DNA of 64,000 nucleotides from Tritrichomonas musculus (GCA_039105265.1 JAPFFF010000004.1:7421501-7485500), one strand, 5' to 3'. Shown: positions 51,710-63,576, counted from the first letter of the stretch. The notes: generated from the sequence alone by a model not told the origin. Program-made: numbers and translations.

Positions 51710-54555
51710 TATAAATATTAATGAAACCAAATGAAAAAACTGCATAAATTTTATTGAAATAATTTTCTCGAAATTGGATGAAAAAGAGAAAGAAATTTCA
51801 TTGAATTTATAATAAAATGTTATTAAATATAAAGGTTGAATAGTATAAATTATTAATTTCAACATAATTTAATATTTATTGAAAATTGCATGAAGAGATG
51901 ACTGAAACGAGGTTATAAAATTTGTTTGAATTTTATAAAATATTATTTGAAATGTAATGAAAGAATAATTGAAATTATATAAACAAATAATATGGAAATC
52001 TCATAAAATATGAATATATAAATACCATAAAAATTATTATTTGTAATTTCATAATCACAATTTAAAGAAACTATATCAAAAATTGAATATAATTTTATCA
52101 AATATTCAAAAAAATGTAATTAAATTATATATTTATAACTTCATTTAAATATTAGTGTTTGAAAATTTTATTAAATTATTTATTGATATTCCATAAAAAT
52201 AAAAATATAACGATGTTAAATTATCCAAAAGAAAATTTCATTAAACAATAAATCAAACAGCATTTAAAACTTTGCAGAAATAGAATAAGATAGTGAGAAA
52301 ATTTTATTTAATTTATGGAATGTAGGGATGGGAAACGGGCACCGGGCGGGCAATGGGCCCGAAATAAACGTACTGCCCGGGCATGCCCGGGCAAATTTAC
52401 GGGCAAAATGGGCTGCCCGGGCAAAACGGTTATTTACGTTTTTTCGGGCGAAGCAGTGCCCGTTTCCACTTTTTTGGGCAATTGCCCGGGGCTGCCCATT
52501 TTCATAAAAAAGAATTTGGTTCGAATATTTTCCGAACTTTTTTTTTTTTTTTTTTTAGAAAAAAGCATTGACAAAATAAAGTTTATGAATGATTTTTGTT
52601 TAAAAAAATGCATGAATATATTGTATTTTATATTTTAAATATAATTAAATTAAAAAAATCACATTTACTTATCTGATCACACAAAAATTTCATTTAGATA
52701 TTTTGTCATTAACATAAAAAAGCAAGTTTAACACAACAGTATAATAATATATATGCTATTATAATTATAAGTTCATAAATAAAACTTTTTGGAACAGATT
52801 AAATTTTGAGATATTGAAAATAAACTATACAGTTAATGAAATACTTGTGGGAATAAAAAATTATGCATTTTAGAATAATAAAAAATCAAAATTTTTTATA
52901 TAAGCCAAAAAAAGAGAAAAAAAAAGTGATAATATTTTCATTTAAACAAGTTTATAAAAAAATCATTTTCTTATTGTTTATAAAAAATGAAAAATAAATT
53001 GCAATCATAATGATATGAATAAATATTTTCAACATGGAATATAGGTGGAGAAATTGGAAAAAAAAAAAAAAAAAAAAAAAAGATTTGACGAAAATCGAAC
53101 AAGCAGCTTTTACTATTTCAAAAATTTACGGGCAGGAAAGAAAATGATGAACGGGCAATCAATTTAACCATCAAATGGGCAAGAACGAGAAAAAACGGGC
53201 AATGTAAAAAAGACGTTTGTGCCCATTCTTGCCCGGTGATATGACCAATCTGACATTGCCCGGGCACGTTTCGGGCGCCCGTTTCCCATCCCTAATGGAA
53301 TGAAATGAAATTAGATGTTCATTGAAATATGATAAATATATTGACTTAAATGTCATGAAATTGTTTGAATAAATGTTATAAATATATAAATAATTAATTT
53401 TATAAAAAAAATTAGAAAAATTCCATATAACTCTAATTATAACTAAATTAAAAACAATGGCAAATGGTTTTTAATAATTCAATTGTAATGTGATTAATAT
53501 GACATTTAAAATGCAATAAAACTTTAATTTTTGAAATTCTATATAATTAATGATTTGAATTTTATACAATAATTGGTTGGAATTTTATTAAAAACTTGTA
53601 TAAATTGTATTAATTATTTTACCAGAATTTTATATAATTTTGGTTGAAATGAAATAAACATTTTTCTTGGAATTTTATTAAAAATTAATGTTGAAATGAA
53701 ATAAAAAAGTTGGAAAAATTATATTAAACACTGTTTTAAAATTGGATAAAATTCATTTTGTTTAAATTCCATAAAAAATTTACTGAAATTTCATTAAAAA
53801 AAAAAAGTATTCAAATTTTATTAAATCGATGGCTAAATGCTATTTAATTTTCAAAATTTATTTGATTTAGATAAATTTTGGGATGAAATTGTATTAAATA
53901 TTTGTTGTAACATAGTTAAATATAATTTGAAATTGTATAAAATTTACTCTAAAAATTCCATAAAAATATGGTAAAATGTAATTCAATTTAAATTAAAATT
54001 CCATCAAATTTTCTTCAAAGAATATCAAAAAAGTAAATAATGAAATGAAATTAAACAATTGTATCAATTCCATGAGAAATATGATGAAACTATACTAAAT
54101 AATAATATTCAAAATTCTATTAAATTTTATATTTGGAATTGGATAAAAATATAAAAAGAAACCATATTAAAAAGTTGATCAAACTATATAAAAAATGATG
54201 AAAACATAATAAAATATCATATGAAATGTAATTAGAAAAAAGAGTATTTGGATTTTATGAAAATATAATGTAACTTTATAAAAGAATATATTTTTTAGAA
54301 TCCCATTTGCAAAAATTGAAAGTAATTAAAAGTTTAATTAAAATTTTATATAATGATGGAATTGAAACTAAATTAAAAAAGGATGATACTTCATCTAAAA
54401 AGAAATACAATTTCATAAAATAACAAGCTATGAAACGTAAAATATATAACTCATCTTGGAAAGGAAAAAAAAATATTTTGAAAATTATACACAAATTCTA
54501 TTTTGCATAAAATTCATTTCAATTTAATATTTTTGAATAAAATTTATTGACATTT
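51710..54555. repeat. Quasi-periodic AT-rich repeat desert
   Basis: On both sides of the hAT-like element, variants of GAAATTxxATTAAAA and TTGGAATTTTATTAAA recur every few tens of bases for about 1.9 kb of sequence outside the element. They never match perfectly. This looks like an old, decayed tandem repeat. There is no coding signal. Confidence 0.5.
52323..53294. mobile_element. 972-bp hAT-like element with perfect 8-bp target duplication
   Basis: The ends are inverted, beginning TAGGGATGGGAAACGGGC, and are flanked by identical octamers atggaatg (52315-52322 and 53295-53302). GGGCAA/TTGCCC words are densely repeated in both subterminal regions and are far more GC-rich than the surroundings. 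The middle is AT-rich with homopolymer runs. No transposase is encoded. It is a clean non-autonomous hAT-type insertion, probably young because the duplication is perfect. Confidence 0.92.
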
Positions 54556-54995
54556 GTTTACTTATTGAATTTTTGACCATTGTTTCTTTCAAATTTTGGA
54601 CCTATGTTGGCCATCACCTCCCATATTTGAAATAAAAGTGCAGCTATTAATTTTAGTATCAAGTTTGAAATCGATATAAAGGGCACCACTAAATGATTTA
54701 GCCTTGTTATTTTCAAAGTGGCAATTATTAAATGATACCTTGGCATTGCGAGCTTGTGAAATGCTCCACCTTGAGAATTTTGAGTGATGTCTAAAAAGTA
54801 GCATTGTGAAAATGTAATAATAATAGATGCTTCATTTTGTGTTTCAGAATATCCAATTCGTCTTCCAAAACCTCCCTATTGAGTTGTAACATCACGTAAT
54901 GTGTTTTTTTCAAATTCTATTGAAGAAGAACCGAGAGTTATAATAAATGAAAACAATGGCAATGCCTTGAAATGAATCAATAGTACTTACCTTAA
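54556..54995 (-). pseudogene. Polymorphic-membrane-protein (pmp)-like remnant
   Basis: The minus strand encodes beta-helix repeats of the pmp type in two frames: SIEFEKNTLRDV, GGFGRRIGYSETQNEASI, NSQGGAFHKLA, then VSFNNCHFENNKAKSFSGAL and NSCTFISNMGGDG. The FxxN and GGA(I/L) pairs are the family signature. A frameshift and a stop interrupt it, and both ends are missing. Pmp-like proteins are surface proteins and candidate adhesins in trichomonads. Confidence 0.65.
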
Positions 54996-55079
54996 CATGA
55001 AGATTATTCGCTTTCAAATGAGCTAATATTAATTGGTTTTGAGCACCATATGCATTTGCTTTTGCTTATTTATTTATTA

Positions 55080-55663
55080 TTTCAATGTCTACTATTTTAA
55101 ATGAGATAAATATATAATTAGTATCTCTCTGGAAAATAGGCTTGTTATTCTGATATCAATTATCAGGTTTTGCACTTTTTTTAACTCAGATAATCGATAT
55201 TAAAATGTTATCGATTGGAACTTTTAATTGATGAAATCAATTATCAAGTATGAAATGTGATACAAAAAAAATATGCTTTTGATATCGAATCTTGATTAAT
55301 CGAAACTAATACATGAAAAAATCATTAAAAATAGTATTTTAATGGCATAAAATAAATATATTCTAACTTATTATGTAAAAGAATCAGCTTTTATTAAATT
55401 TTATAACGTATTTGTGAAGTAATCAGTTTAAAAGTTTACAAAATTTTGATAAGTTAAAAAATTTTCAATTTTGATAATCGATCTTTTATTTTTATTCATT
55501 ATTGATATCAGAGATAAAATTTTTGACCTTATAACCGAAATTTTTTGGTGAAAAAAGTGCCGTTTTGACTTAACAAGATGCTATAGATAAAATTTTTGAT
55601 TTGATATTGATATCTGAAAAATGGATCAATTATCGATATCGAAAATCGAGACTAGGCTTGTTA
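55080..55663. repeat. Region with inverted ATCGATA-rich ends
   Basis: Around 55137-55230 and 55540-55660 related sequences (GATATCAATTATC, AATCGATATT, GCACTTTTTT) occur in opposite orientation. They suggest another, more decayed inverted-repeat element of about 520 bp that abuts the mariner-like MITE. No gene is seen. Confidence 0.4.
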
Positions 55664-56053
55664 CAGTAAGGTTTCAAAATTGGAAAACGTTTCAAAATAG
55701 GAAAATCGACTTTTTGAGAAAAAAATTTTCATTAATAAAAATGAAAGAAATAAAGAAATAGAGAGAAAATCTTGTTTAAACCTACCATTTTAAGAAATAA
55801 TATTTCCATGATTAAGTTTATCACACAGCTGTTTGCGACATTATATTCATCAAATAGTGCTTTCCTATCTCTATATGAAAAAATGAGCATCATTCAAAAA
55901 GTGGATTTTCCATTTTTGCAACGCTATAAAGGAAAATCCAAATTTGAATTAAAATCGTTATTTTGACTTTTATTTTAAATTCATTTTAATCGTTTTCTAT
56001 GAAAAAGTAGATTTTCCTCTTTTGAGACGTTTTTGAATTTTACAACCTTACTG
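55664..56053. mobile_element. Mariner-like MITE (390 bp)
   Basis: Inverted ends of more than 50 bp, about 80 percent identical, start CAGTAAGGTT. They are flanked by TA (55662-55663 and 56054-56055). CAGT ends with TA targets are typical of the Tc1/mariner/pogo group. The interior has further inverted words (AAAAAGTGGATTTTCC) and no gene. Confidence 0.75.
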
Positions 56054-56055
56054 TA

Positions 56056-56406
56056 AGTCTACAGGAAAAGTGGTATAGGCATAAATCATTACCATAATAT
56101 CTTCTTATTTTTAGAGTAAATCGGCAAATAAAAATTAAAATTAGTATTATATTTTACTATTGATTTTTTAATATGAATATAAAATTAATAAAATAGATTA
56201 TATAAAAACTGCTAATTTTCCAAATATCTTTCAAATTTCTATTGATAATATTAATAAATATTTATCAATAAATTTAAGAAAAAATAGTTGTATAATGTTA
56301 AATTTAGTTTTAATTTATGTAGTTTTATTAAATTATTATTATCATTATTATCATAAATGTTAATTTAGCGCGAAAATAAAAATGTTGTTTTGACAAAATT
56401 TCTAAA
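56056..56406. other. Upstream region of the BEACH gene
   Basis: 350 bp of AT-rich sequence that must hold the promoter. No TCATTT initiator is evident directly above the ATG. Confidence 0.4.
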
Positions 56407-59400
56407 ATGACCAATTCTGATGCATACTTGCAGATTTTGCATTTCTTTGACAACCCAAGTGCAACCATTACAGAATCTCCATTGATACAGCTAGAGAACA
56501 TTCAATTTGATAAGGATGTTGTTAATATAGAAAATTATTTTAACCAATACAACTCATTACTTAATATTGATGATTCATTTTGTTTCAATCACATTAATTT
56601 TCTCGAAATAACTCAAAAGGAACTACTTTCCCTTAAAGACTCATACTTTTCGAAATCAGATTCATCTCAAAAACAATATTTAATAATATTTATGCTTTTA
56701 ACAGTTTTAAAACACAATTCGTTTTATGATATATTTGATTCCGAAGGCATTCATTACAATTTACTCTTCAATCCACTTTTTTTACCTTCAAATCCGAACG
56801 AAAAATGTTTCAAGCATTTAATTCACCACATAAACAACTTTTTGTATGAAGAATATCACAAAAATTCAGTTGAAATAATTCAGGCAATCACCTCGTATAT
56901 CAAGAAAATTGACGAAGACAGCTGCATCTACAATTTTTTACCTTTTTTAATCAAACTTTTTCAGAGCAAAAATTTTGAATTCATTGAAAATTTCATAAAA
57001 TCAGATCTATTTGATAAAGTGCTTGAAATATCACAAAAAGAACTTCCAATCTTTGATTTCTATCGTCACATTGTGTATGAATACCCAGAGATTGCATTCC
57101 AAAAGACAAAAGTTACGCAAAGCATGCTACAACTTTTTTTTGTTGAAAATCGAAGCAATTCAATCGTTTTTCTTATTGAAAAAGCCATTAAAAAGTTTGT
57201 AGGGCATACTGAAATATTGAATGACATATTAATCGTCTTGTCACTCTTCATTTCACAAGCTCATGAAAAAGGAAAAGAAAAATCAAAACTTGTTTTTGGA
57301 TTACTTTATTGTATAGACCACTTTTTCAATGCAATTTCTTCAGAAATTGATTTATCGTCATTTTTTGATGCAGTTGCAACTTTTGCCGTTTACTCAGAAA
57401 ATGAGAATTCATTTGAACTTTTTATTGACCTTATTCGTAAATTGTTTGTTCAGAAGCCTTCTTTCATTTTTCAATTGAAAAAGCATCCCAACTTTTTCAA
57501 TACTTTATCAAAATGTCAAAAAGAAATTGACTACCAACATTTGATTAATTTAGCAAAATTGAATAAGAATGGAATGATACATTTGTATCAAATTATTTCT
57601 GTCATTTTATCGTTGATTCAAAAAGTTCCTCAAAATGAAGAAAAAGTTGCCAATGAACTCTTGATTTTGGCTCAAAATAATGGAAACATAATTGAGCTTG
57701 ATAATGCAAAAGTTCCCGATTTCATATTAAAAAGGCTTCCAATCATTCAAGAAGAAGAAGATATTTGTGAAAAATATTTGGAATTGTTTTCATTAATAAC
57801 CGCCAAAATTTTTCATAGGACAACTTTTTTGAATACAATTGAATTGCTCAAAAATCAAGAATTCAAATATTCATCATCAATTTTGAATATTCTGAATACT
57901 CATTTAGATAACTTTTTGAAAAACAACATCATTGAAAATAATAATTATTTGGCTTTTCAATACCGAAAAGATCAACTTAATTTGCACAACGAACCATTTT
58001 CTTTCTATAGATTTGATAATAGAACTGGCTGTGGAATTAATTGTCCAAAAATTGAATTATCAGCACCTTTAACGTTCTGTTTTTGGCTGAGAATCAATGA
58101 AATTGAACCAAATGAAAAAGCTCCATTAATTTACTTCTACAATGATAAATACAAGTTTGATTTGTATATTAGAAACAACAAAGTGTTTCTAGATGGAACA
58201 GCATTGGAATTGCCAAATTGTCCTGGAATTGAGCAAGGAAAATGGTATTTTTACTGCTTATCAATTGAAAGAGTTCTTTATAATTTTTCATTAACATTAA
58301 ATTTGGCTGATAATGAAAATGTAAATTATACCTCAAATAAAGTTAAAATTCAATTTTGTTCAGGTGAATATAAATTACATATTTGTCAAAGACCAGTTTT
58401 AAATAAGAGTGAAATTGATTATCCAAGTATTATTTGTGATATGTCTGTCTTTTTACTTGTTAGTGAAAATATTGACCATTCAAACATTCGAAATAAAATG
58501 ATTGACTTTTTATCATCGAATGATTTGAATATCAATTATTTCTCTCATTTATTATGCTTGTTTAATCCTTCCCAATCTCATGATAACATCTGTTTCAATG
58601 TCAGCAAAAATCTTTCCAATGTTCAATATTCAGGAACAATCATTCCAATCATTCCTAATTTTTATGATGTTGTTCAGAATATTGAGTCGATTCAAACTTT
58701 TTTGCCATTGATTGGTGATCTTTCAAATGACCAAGATAATGAGAAAGGTAAAGAAATATTACATCTAATTCTTTCAATTTTCTGTAGGACTATTAACATT
58801 TGTGAAAAATCGTTCTTAAAAAGTAGATTCTTTGAGTTGTTGGTTTCTTTTCTTTATGATTGTGAAATGCTGATATATAAAGAAACATTCAAAGATTTAT
58901 TAGAAATGTATCTGAAAATTAAAGATTCGGAACTTAAAAAATCTTTTTTGAAATCAATTTATTTGAATTATGAATTCTTGTCCAATTTGTTTGATTCTGT
59001 TGAAACATTGTTTTATTCATATTCACCTCTTCAATTATATCAAACCAAAGAAAATGATTATAAAATTGTTTTTGATGATTTGTCAATGATTATTTACACA
59101 GGTGTCAAATATTTCGATGGAAGTGAAAAGAATTCCCAATATTATTGGAATTATATTAAAAGATTGTGTCTTGACTCACCAAATGACAAAAACATCAATT
59201 GTCTAATTGACTTTTTGAAAGAAGATACAAAAATTAAGTCTAAAAATGTTTCAATTCATATTTTTGACATTTTATATTCAATTTTCAAAGAAAAGAATGA
59301 AATTGATAAGTCATTCACTGACTTCACTCCTTACATCATTACTTATTCACAATATAACAAATCAGTTGAAATTTTAAAGTTGACATTAATGATTTTCAAT

Positions 59401-62400
59401 GTTATTTCTAAGAAGACAAACATGAAGGATAAAATTTATCCATCAATTTATCATCTCATGATTGTCTTCAGGCCTTCTTTATACATGAAACAAAAAGATA
59501 TTGAAATGTTTATCAATTTAACTTTAGAAATGATAACTAAAGAACAAATGATTTCATTTACTTCGATTTTGACAATCTTTCTGAAATGTTCAAAGTCAGA
59601 TGATAAAAACAAAGAAGCTTGTAATTCATTTGCCAACTCAGAATATGTTCAAAATAATGTTTGTTTGATTCCGTTTTGGACTTATTGGCTTACAAAATTG
59701 TTTTTGACTGTTCAACCATCAAATCCAAAAGAATTTGCCAATCTTTGCATTAGTTGTTTGAAAGATTCATCATCAATGATTGAGTTGTTAGATTTCTTTG
59801 ATATTTGTGACTATCTAATTAATCATCAAAAAGAGTTCTTTATCTCTGTTAAAGAAAACATTCTTATTTATATGATTAATAATAAAAAAGTTGATTATTC
59901 TTATGTTTACAATTTCATGCTATTCTCCGTAGAAACCACCAAAAAAGAGAATAATTTCCCTCTTTCTTATTTCGGTGATTTTGTTGAAGAACTCTTTTGT
60001 AACTTTGACATAAATGTAACTTTAAGAACAACAGTAAATAAAGAATTATTAGCTTTCTTAATAACGAAAACACAGACCTTATTAACTAAAATTATTTCAA
60101 TGAAGGCACAATTATGTGGAGGCAAAATTGAAGTTCCAATAAAAGATATCAATTCATATCTTTCGAATCTTCAAGAAAATATGAATGTGACAGAAAATGA
60201 AAGTGATGAAAAAGCTGAAAAATACACATCAATATCATTTTCAATTTTGAATAAATGTCTGGATTCATATAAAGAGATAATTGAAAAAATACACAAAGGA
60301 AACTTGAAATGGAGCAAAGATCTATCAGATACACTTAAGTTTGAAAGGCAATACACTGAATCAGAAGATGCACCAATTGAATACAAACTTCTTTTTGTTT
60401 TTGATTTGGAAAAGTTTAATTTTTATTATAATGAAAAGCATGAATTCATTTCTGAACTCCAAAAGAAATATACAAATGAGAACAACTTTCTGAATAAAAT
60501 GAAGAAATCATTCATTGAAAGTATTTCTTTGCTTCCTGGTCCTTGGGAAAGATCGAACAAGAACAAAGAAATCAAACGATTCAAATTATTGAATCGTGTT
60601 TCAAAGAGTGGCAAAAAAATATTGATGAGAATTAATAAAACATTCAATGATCATTCTGATGCATCCAAAAATCGATCATCAAGTTCATTTGTTAATAAAA
60701 TTGATAAACTTGTGTATAAACAGATTGAAACAGCACCAGAACAATCCAAAAAAACACACTTTAAAACAAAAGTCTTCATTTTATCACAATCAAAAGAAGA
60801 GGAAGGATTCATGGAAGCTTCTGAACATTGCATTTCATTAACAACTGAGACATCCAATAAATTCATTTATTGGGATGAAATTGAATTCATCATGAATCGG
60901 AAAGAAGCACATTTTGAAAATTCTTGTGAAATCTTTAAAAATAATGGTCATAGTTACTTCATCAAATTTGTTGAATGTAAAAGGAAATACTTCTATTCAT
61001 TCATTGATAAATTAAAATTGAATCATGAAAATAAAAAATGTAAAAACAAATTTGATTTCTTTAATTCCTTACGTCATTTATGTAATGGCATTTATCAGAA
61101 CAAGAAAATTCAATCAATTATTGAAGACATTGATTTGATAAATTTATGGAAAACAAGAAAAATCACAACTTTTTCATATCTTTATTATTTGAATCTTCTT
61201 TGTGGAAGAAGTTTTAATGATATTCAACAATACATTGTTTATCCTTTCATTTTATCTGATGCTGAATCAAAAGAAATTTCATTAAATGAACAAAAAATTT
61301 ATCGAGAAATGAATTTACCTGTCAATGCAATTTGTGAAAGTATCTTGCAAAGTGTTATTGATCGATATGTTGAATTCTGTGATCTTGATCCTTATTTATT
61401 CTCTGAAATTCCTTCTTCTTCACTTGTTGTTTCTTGGTACTTGTTGAGAACAGAGCCATACACAACAATTCATGTTACAAAAGATCAACAAAATGGAATC
61501 TATCCAAAATTTGACAATCCTGATCGTCTTTTTAATTCAATTAAAGAGTTGGTTAAATTGTTAATTGATTCTGGATTGTCGAAAGAAATGATTCCTGAAT
61601 TCTTTAGTTTTCCTTTCTTTTTAATAAATGAAAATAACTTCGATTTGGGAAAGAAATCAGCAACCAATAAAAATGTTGACGATGTTGAACTTCCAAATTG
61701 GTCTGGAAGTTATTATTCATTTGTTTCTACGCTTCGATTGATGCTTGAAGGTTCATTTTCAGATGAATTCATTGGAAGATGGATTGATTTGACATTCGGT
61801 ATTAATCGAAGAGTTCTTCAATATAATGGTAATGAATATAACATATATAAATCATACTTCTATCCTGAAACTTCTGATCCTGCATACAAAGAAGAAGTGA
61901 TTCAATTTGGATGCATTCCTGATCAAATCTTAACAGAAGAGAATCCAATGAGGGATAAGCCTAGTGATCCCCTGATTTTGAATGCAACAATTTCTGATAA
62001 AAGAAATGTTGCACGCTTTGTGAAGAACATTCTCGTTTGCCCAAGCGATTCAAAGGCATATGAAATAACAAATGAAAATCCAGAGAATTTGATTCAGTTG
62101 AATCTGAAAGACATTTGTGGAAAAGTTCTTTGTTATTCAAGGTCACTTAACTTGGCAATCTATGGAACAAAAGCCGATCCTTTCTTAACTTTTTACAATC
62201 TGAAAACTTCAGAAACAAAAATTGAATGCCAAGTCCCTTTCATTATAACCGCCGTATATTTGGCCGCAGGAAGATATTTGGTGACAGGAGGAAAAGATTG
62301 CTCGATTCGCGTGTGGGACATTCTTAGGTCAAAGAACCAAAAAGTGACACAAATTTCATCATCTATGTTTCACACCGACCACATCAAATCTATCGGTTGC

Positions 62401-63042
62401 TGCTTTGATAACGGTCTCCTCGTATCGTCCGATAGACAAGGAAATCTCATCTTTGAAACATTGATTGACCATGTGTTCATCAATTCCGTCTCACTCAATG
62501 AAATCGTAGAAAAAATGGCAATTTTAGATCAATCAAAAATGGACAAAAATGATGTCGATTTTGCGAATTTGTTTAGTTTTGCCTCAAATCAAGTCGACTT
62601 TTTGAATGATGTTCAGAATTTCATTCAAATTAATAAACAAAAGGATTCTTTTATTCCTTCTCAGATTTGCGTCTTCAAATCTGGATTGGTCGCAGTCTCC
62701 TGCGATTCTAGCATCTTCTTCTTCGATACACGTGGCAAATTGATGGCTATCAAAACGTTCGAATCTGATATTGTTGAAATACACAAATGTTACAACACAG
62801 ATACAAGGGAGTTTCTCATTGTAGGTGCAAAACCAGACAAAATTTACGTTTTTGATGCTGCTTGCTTACAATTCATCGTGGTTTTCGATTCTTACTTCAG
62901 CTCAATTACATCATTTCAGAAAAGTTGCTCCTTTGTCACTTATTATAAAGAGAAAATTCAAACATTCGATTTCTCACAGTTTGTGCAACCAATTATGTCA
63001 AAGGTTGCTCATCCTCTTCTTCACAAATCAACGTATAAATAA
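56407..63042 (+). CDS. Giant BEACH-WD40 protein (LYST/LvsA-like)
   Basis: This is a 2211-residue protein in one uninterrupted frame. Residues 1-530 are helical ARM-like repeats. A concanavalin-like fold lies around 545-690 (TFCFWLRINEI, GKWYFYCLSIE). More helical repeats follow, then a PH-like domain (about 1430-1530), the BEACH domain (about 1535-1820: LWKTRKITTFSYLYYLNLL, GRSFNDIQQY, EFFSFPFFLINENNFDLG, LPNWSGSYYSF and IGRWIDLTFG), and WD40 repeats at the end (VTGGKDCSIRVWD near 1958). BEACH proteins control lysosome size, membrane fission and phagocytosis, and trichomonads have several. Length and order are normal. There is no sign of damage. Confidence 0.95.
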   Translation: MTNSDAYLQILHFFDNPSATITESPLIQLENIQFDKDVVNIENYFNQYNSLLNIDDSFCFNHINFLEITQKELLSLKDSYFSKSDSSQKQYLIIFMLLTVLKHNSFYDIFDSEGIHYNLLFNPLFLPSNPNEKCFKHLIHHINNFLYEEYHKNSVEIIQAITSYIKKIDEDSCIYNFLPFLIKLFQSKNFEFIENFIKSDLFDKVLEISQKELPIFDFYRHIVYEYPEIAFQKTKVTQSMLQLFFVENRSNSIVFLIEKAIKKFVGHTEILNDILIVLSLFISQAHEKGKEKSKLVFGLLYCIDHFFNAISSEIDLSSFFDAVATFAVYSENENSFELFIDLIRKLFVQKPSFIFQLKKHPNFFNTLSKCQKEIDYQHLINLAKLNKNGMIHLYQIISVILSLIQKVPQNEEKVANELLILAQNNGNIIELDNAKVPDFILKRLPIIQEEEDICEKYLELFSLITAKIFHRTTFLNTIELLKNQEFKYSSSILNILNTHLDNFLKNNIIENNNYLAFQYRKDQLNLHNEPFSFYRFDNRTGCGINCPKIELSAPLTFCFWLRINEIEPNEKAPLIYFYNDKYKFDLYIRNNKVFLDGTALELPNCPGIEQGKWYFYCLSIERVLYNFSLTLNLADNENVNYTSNKVKIQFCSGEYKLHICQRPVLNKSEIDYPSIICDMSVFLLVSENIDHSNIRNKMIDFLSSNDLNINYFSHLLCLFNPSQSHDNICFNVSKNLSNVQYSGTIIPIIPNFYDVVQNIESIQTFLPLIGDLSNDQDNEKGKEILHLILSIFCRTINICEKSFLKSRFFELLVSFLYDCEMLIYKETFKDLLEMYLKIKDSELKKSFLKSIYLNYEFLSNLFDSVETLFYSYSPLQLYQTKENDYKIVFDDLSMIIYTGVKYFDGSEKNSQYYWNYIKRLCLDSPNDKNINCLIDFLKEDTKIKSKNVSIHIFDILYSIFKEKNEIDKSFTDFTPYIITYSQYNKSVEILKLTLMIFNVISKKTNMKDKIYPSIYHLMIVFRPSLYMKQKDIEMFINLTLEMITKEQMISFTSILTIFLKCSKSDDKNKEACNSFANSEYVQNNVCLIPFWTYWLTKLFLTVQPSNPKEFANLCISCLKDSSSMIELLDFFDICDYLINHQKEFFISVKENILIYMINNKKVDYSYVYNFMLFSVETTKKENNFPLSYFGDFVEELFCNFDINVTLRTTVNKELLAFLITKTQTLLTKIISMKAQLCGGKIEVPIKDINSYLSNLQENMNVTENESDEKAEKYTSISFSILNKCLDSYKEIIEKIHKGNLKWSKDLSDTLKFERQYTESEDAPIEYKLLFVFDLEKFNFYYNEKHEFISELQKKYTNENNFLNKMKKSFIESISLLPGPWERSNKNKEIKRFKLLNRVSKSGKKILMRINKTFNDHSDASKNRSSSSFVNKIDKLVYKQIETAPEQSKKTHFKTKVFILSQSKEEEGFMEASEHCISLTTETSNKFIYWDEIEFIMNRKEAHFENSCEIFKNNGHSYFIKFVECKRKYFYSFIDKLKLNHENKKCKNKFDFFNSLRHLCNGIYQNKKIQSIIEDIDLINLWKTRKITTFSYLYYLNLLCGRSFNDIQQYIVYPFILSDAESKEISLNEQKIYREMNLPVNAICESILQSVIDRYVEFCDLDPYLFSEIPSSSLVVSWYLLRTEPYTTIHVTKDQQNGIYPKFDNPDRLFNSIKELVKLLIDSGLSKEMIPEFFSFPFFLINENNFDLGKKSATNKNVDDVELPNWSGSYYSFVSTLRLMLEGSFSDEFIGRWIDLTFGINRRVLQYNGNEYNIYKSYFYPETSDPAYKEEVIQFGCIPDQILTEENPMRDKPSDPLILNATISDKRNVARFVKNILVCPSDSKAYEITNENPENLIQLNLKDICGKVLCYSRSLNLAIYGTKADPFLTFYNLKTSETKIECQVPFIITAVYLAAGRYLVTGGKDCSIRVWDILRSKNQKVTQISSSMFHTDHIKSIGCCFDNGLLVSSDRQGNLIFETLIDHVFINSVSLNEIVEKMAILDQSKMDKNDVDFANLFSFASNQVDFLNDVQNFIQINKQKDSFIPSQICVFKSGLVAVSCDSSIFFFDTRGKLMAIKTFESDIVEIHKCYNTDTREFLIVGAKPDKIYVFDAACLQFIVVFDSYFSSITSFQKSCSFVTYYKEKIQTFDFSQFVQPIMSKVAHPLLHKSTYK

Positions 63043-63576
63043 ATAACCTTAATTTTATCTCTAATTTTGTAATTTCTTAAACTTAATTTTTACCTTTATC
63101 ATTAAATGATGATCATTTAATAGAATTTTTCAATTTTAAACACAAGGACAAAAATAACAAAAATTTAGGTTAATTTTTAAGGAAATTTCAGTTTTTCATC
63201 AAAGTAAAGACAAAAATGAAATGAGTTAAAGCAAAGTGAGATAATAAACAATTTTTTTTTTTTTCAGAAACTAAAATATAATTTGGTTCTGAATGAAGCA
63301 ACATTTATAAAAATTAAACCTAATGTTTTAATTTTATTCAATATAATAAGTTGCGTCTTCAAAAAAGAAAATTATGCTTGTAATCACCAGATATCCCAAG
63401 ATATTGTTAACTTGGAAAATAATATCCCTTAGAAATGGATTTCAATATTTTATCGTCTTATATTTGAATTAATAAAAAAATAATCCTTTCAAAATAAAAT
63501 AAAATACATTGAAAAGAAAATACCAAAAATTAGATAATTCTTGACGAAGATGAATTAGTTTTATTAATAGGATATC
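63043..63576. other. Spacer, no feature seen
   Basis: AT-rich sequence with a 10-T run near 63255. It separates two tandem plus-strand genes and shows no repeat shared with the rest of the window. Confidence 0.5.

Noticed and set aside
52315-52638. 107-codon frame at the left end of the hAT-like element
   Set aside because: It is formed by the GC-rich terminal repeats and runs into homopolymers. No transposase motif.
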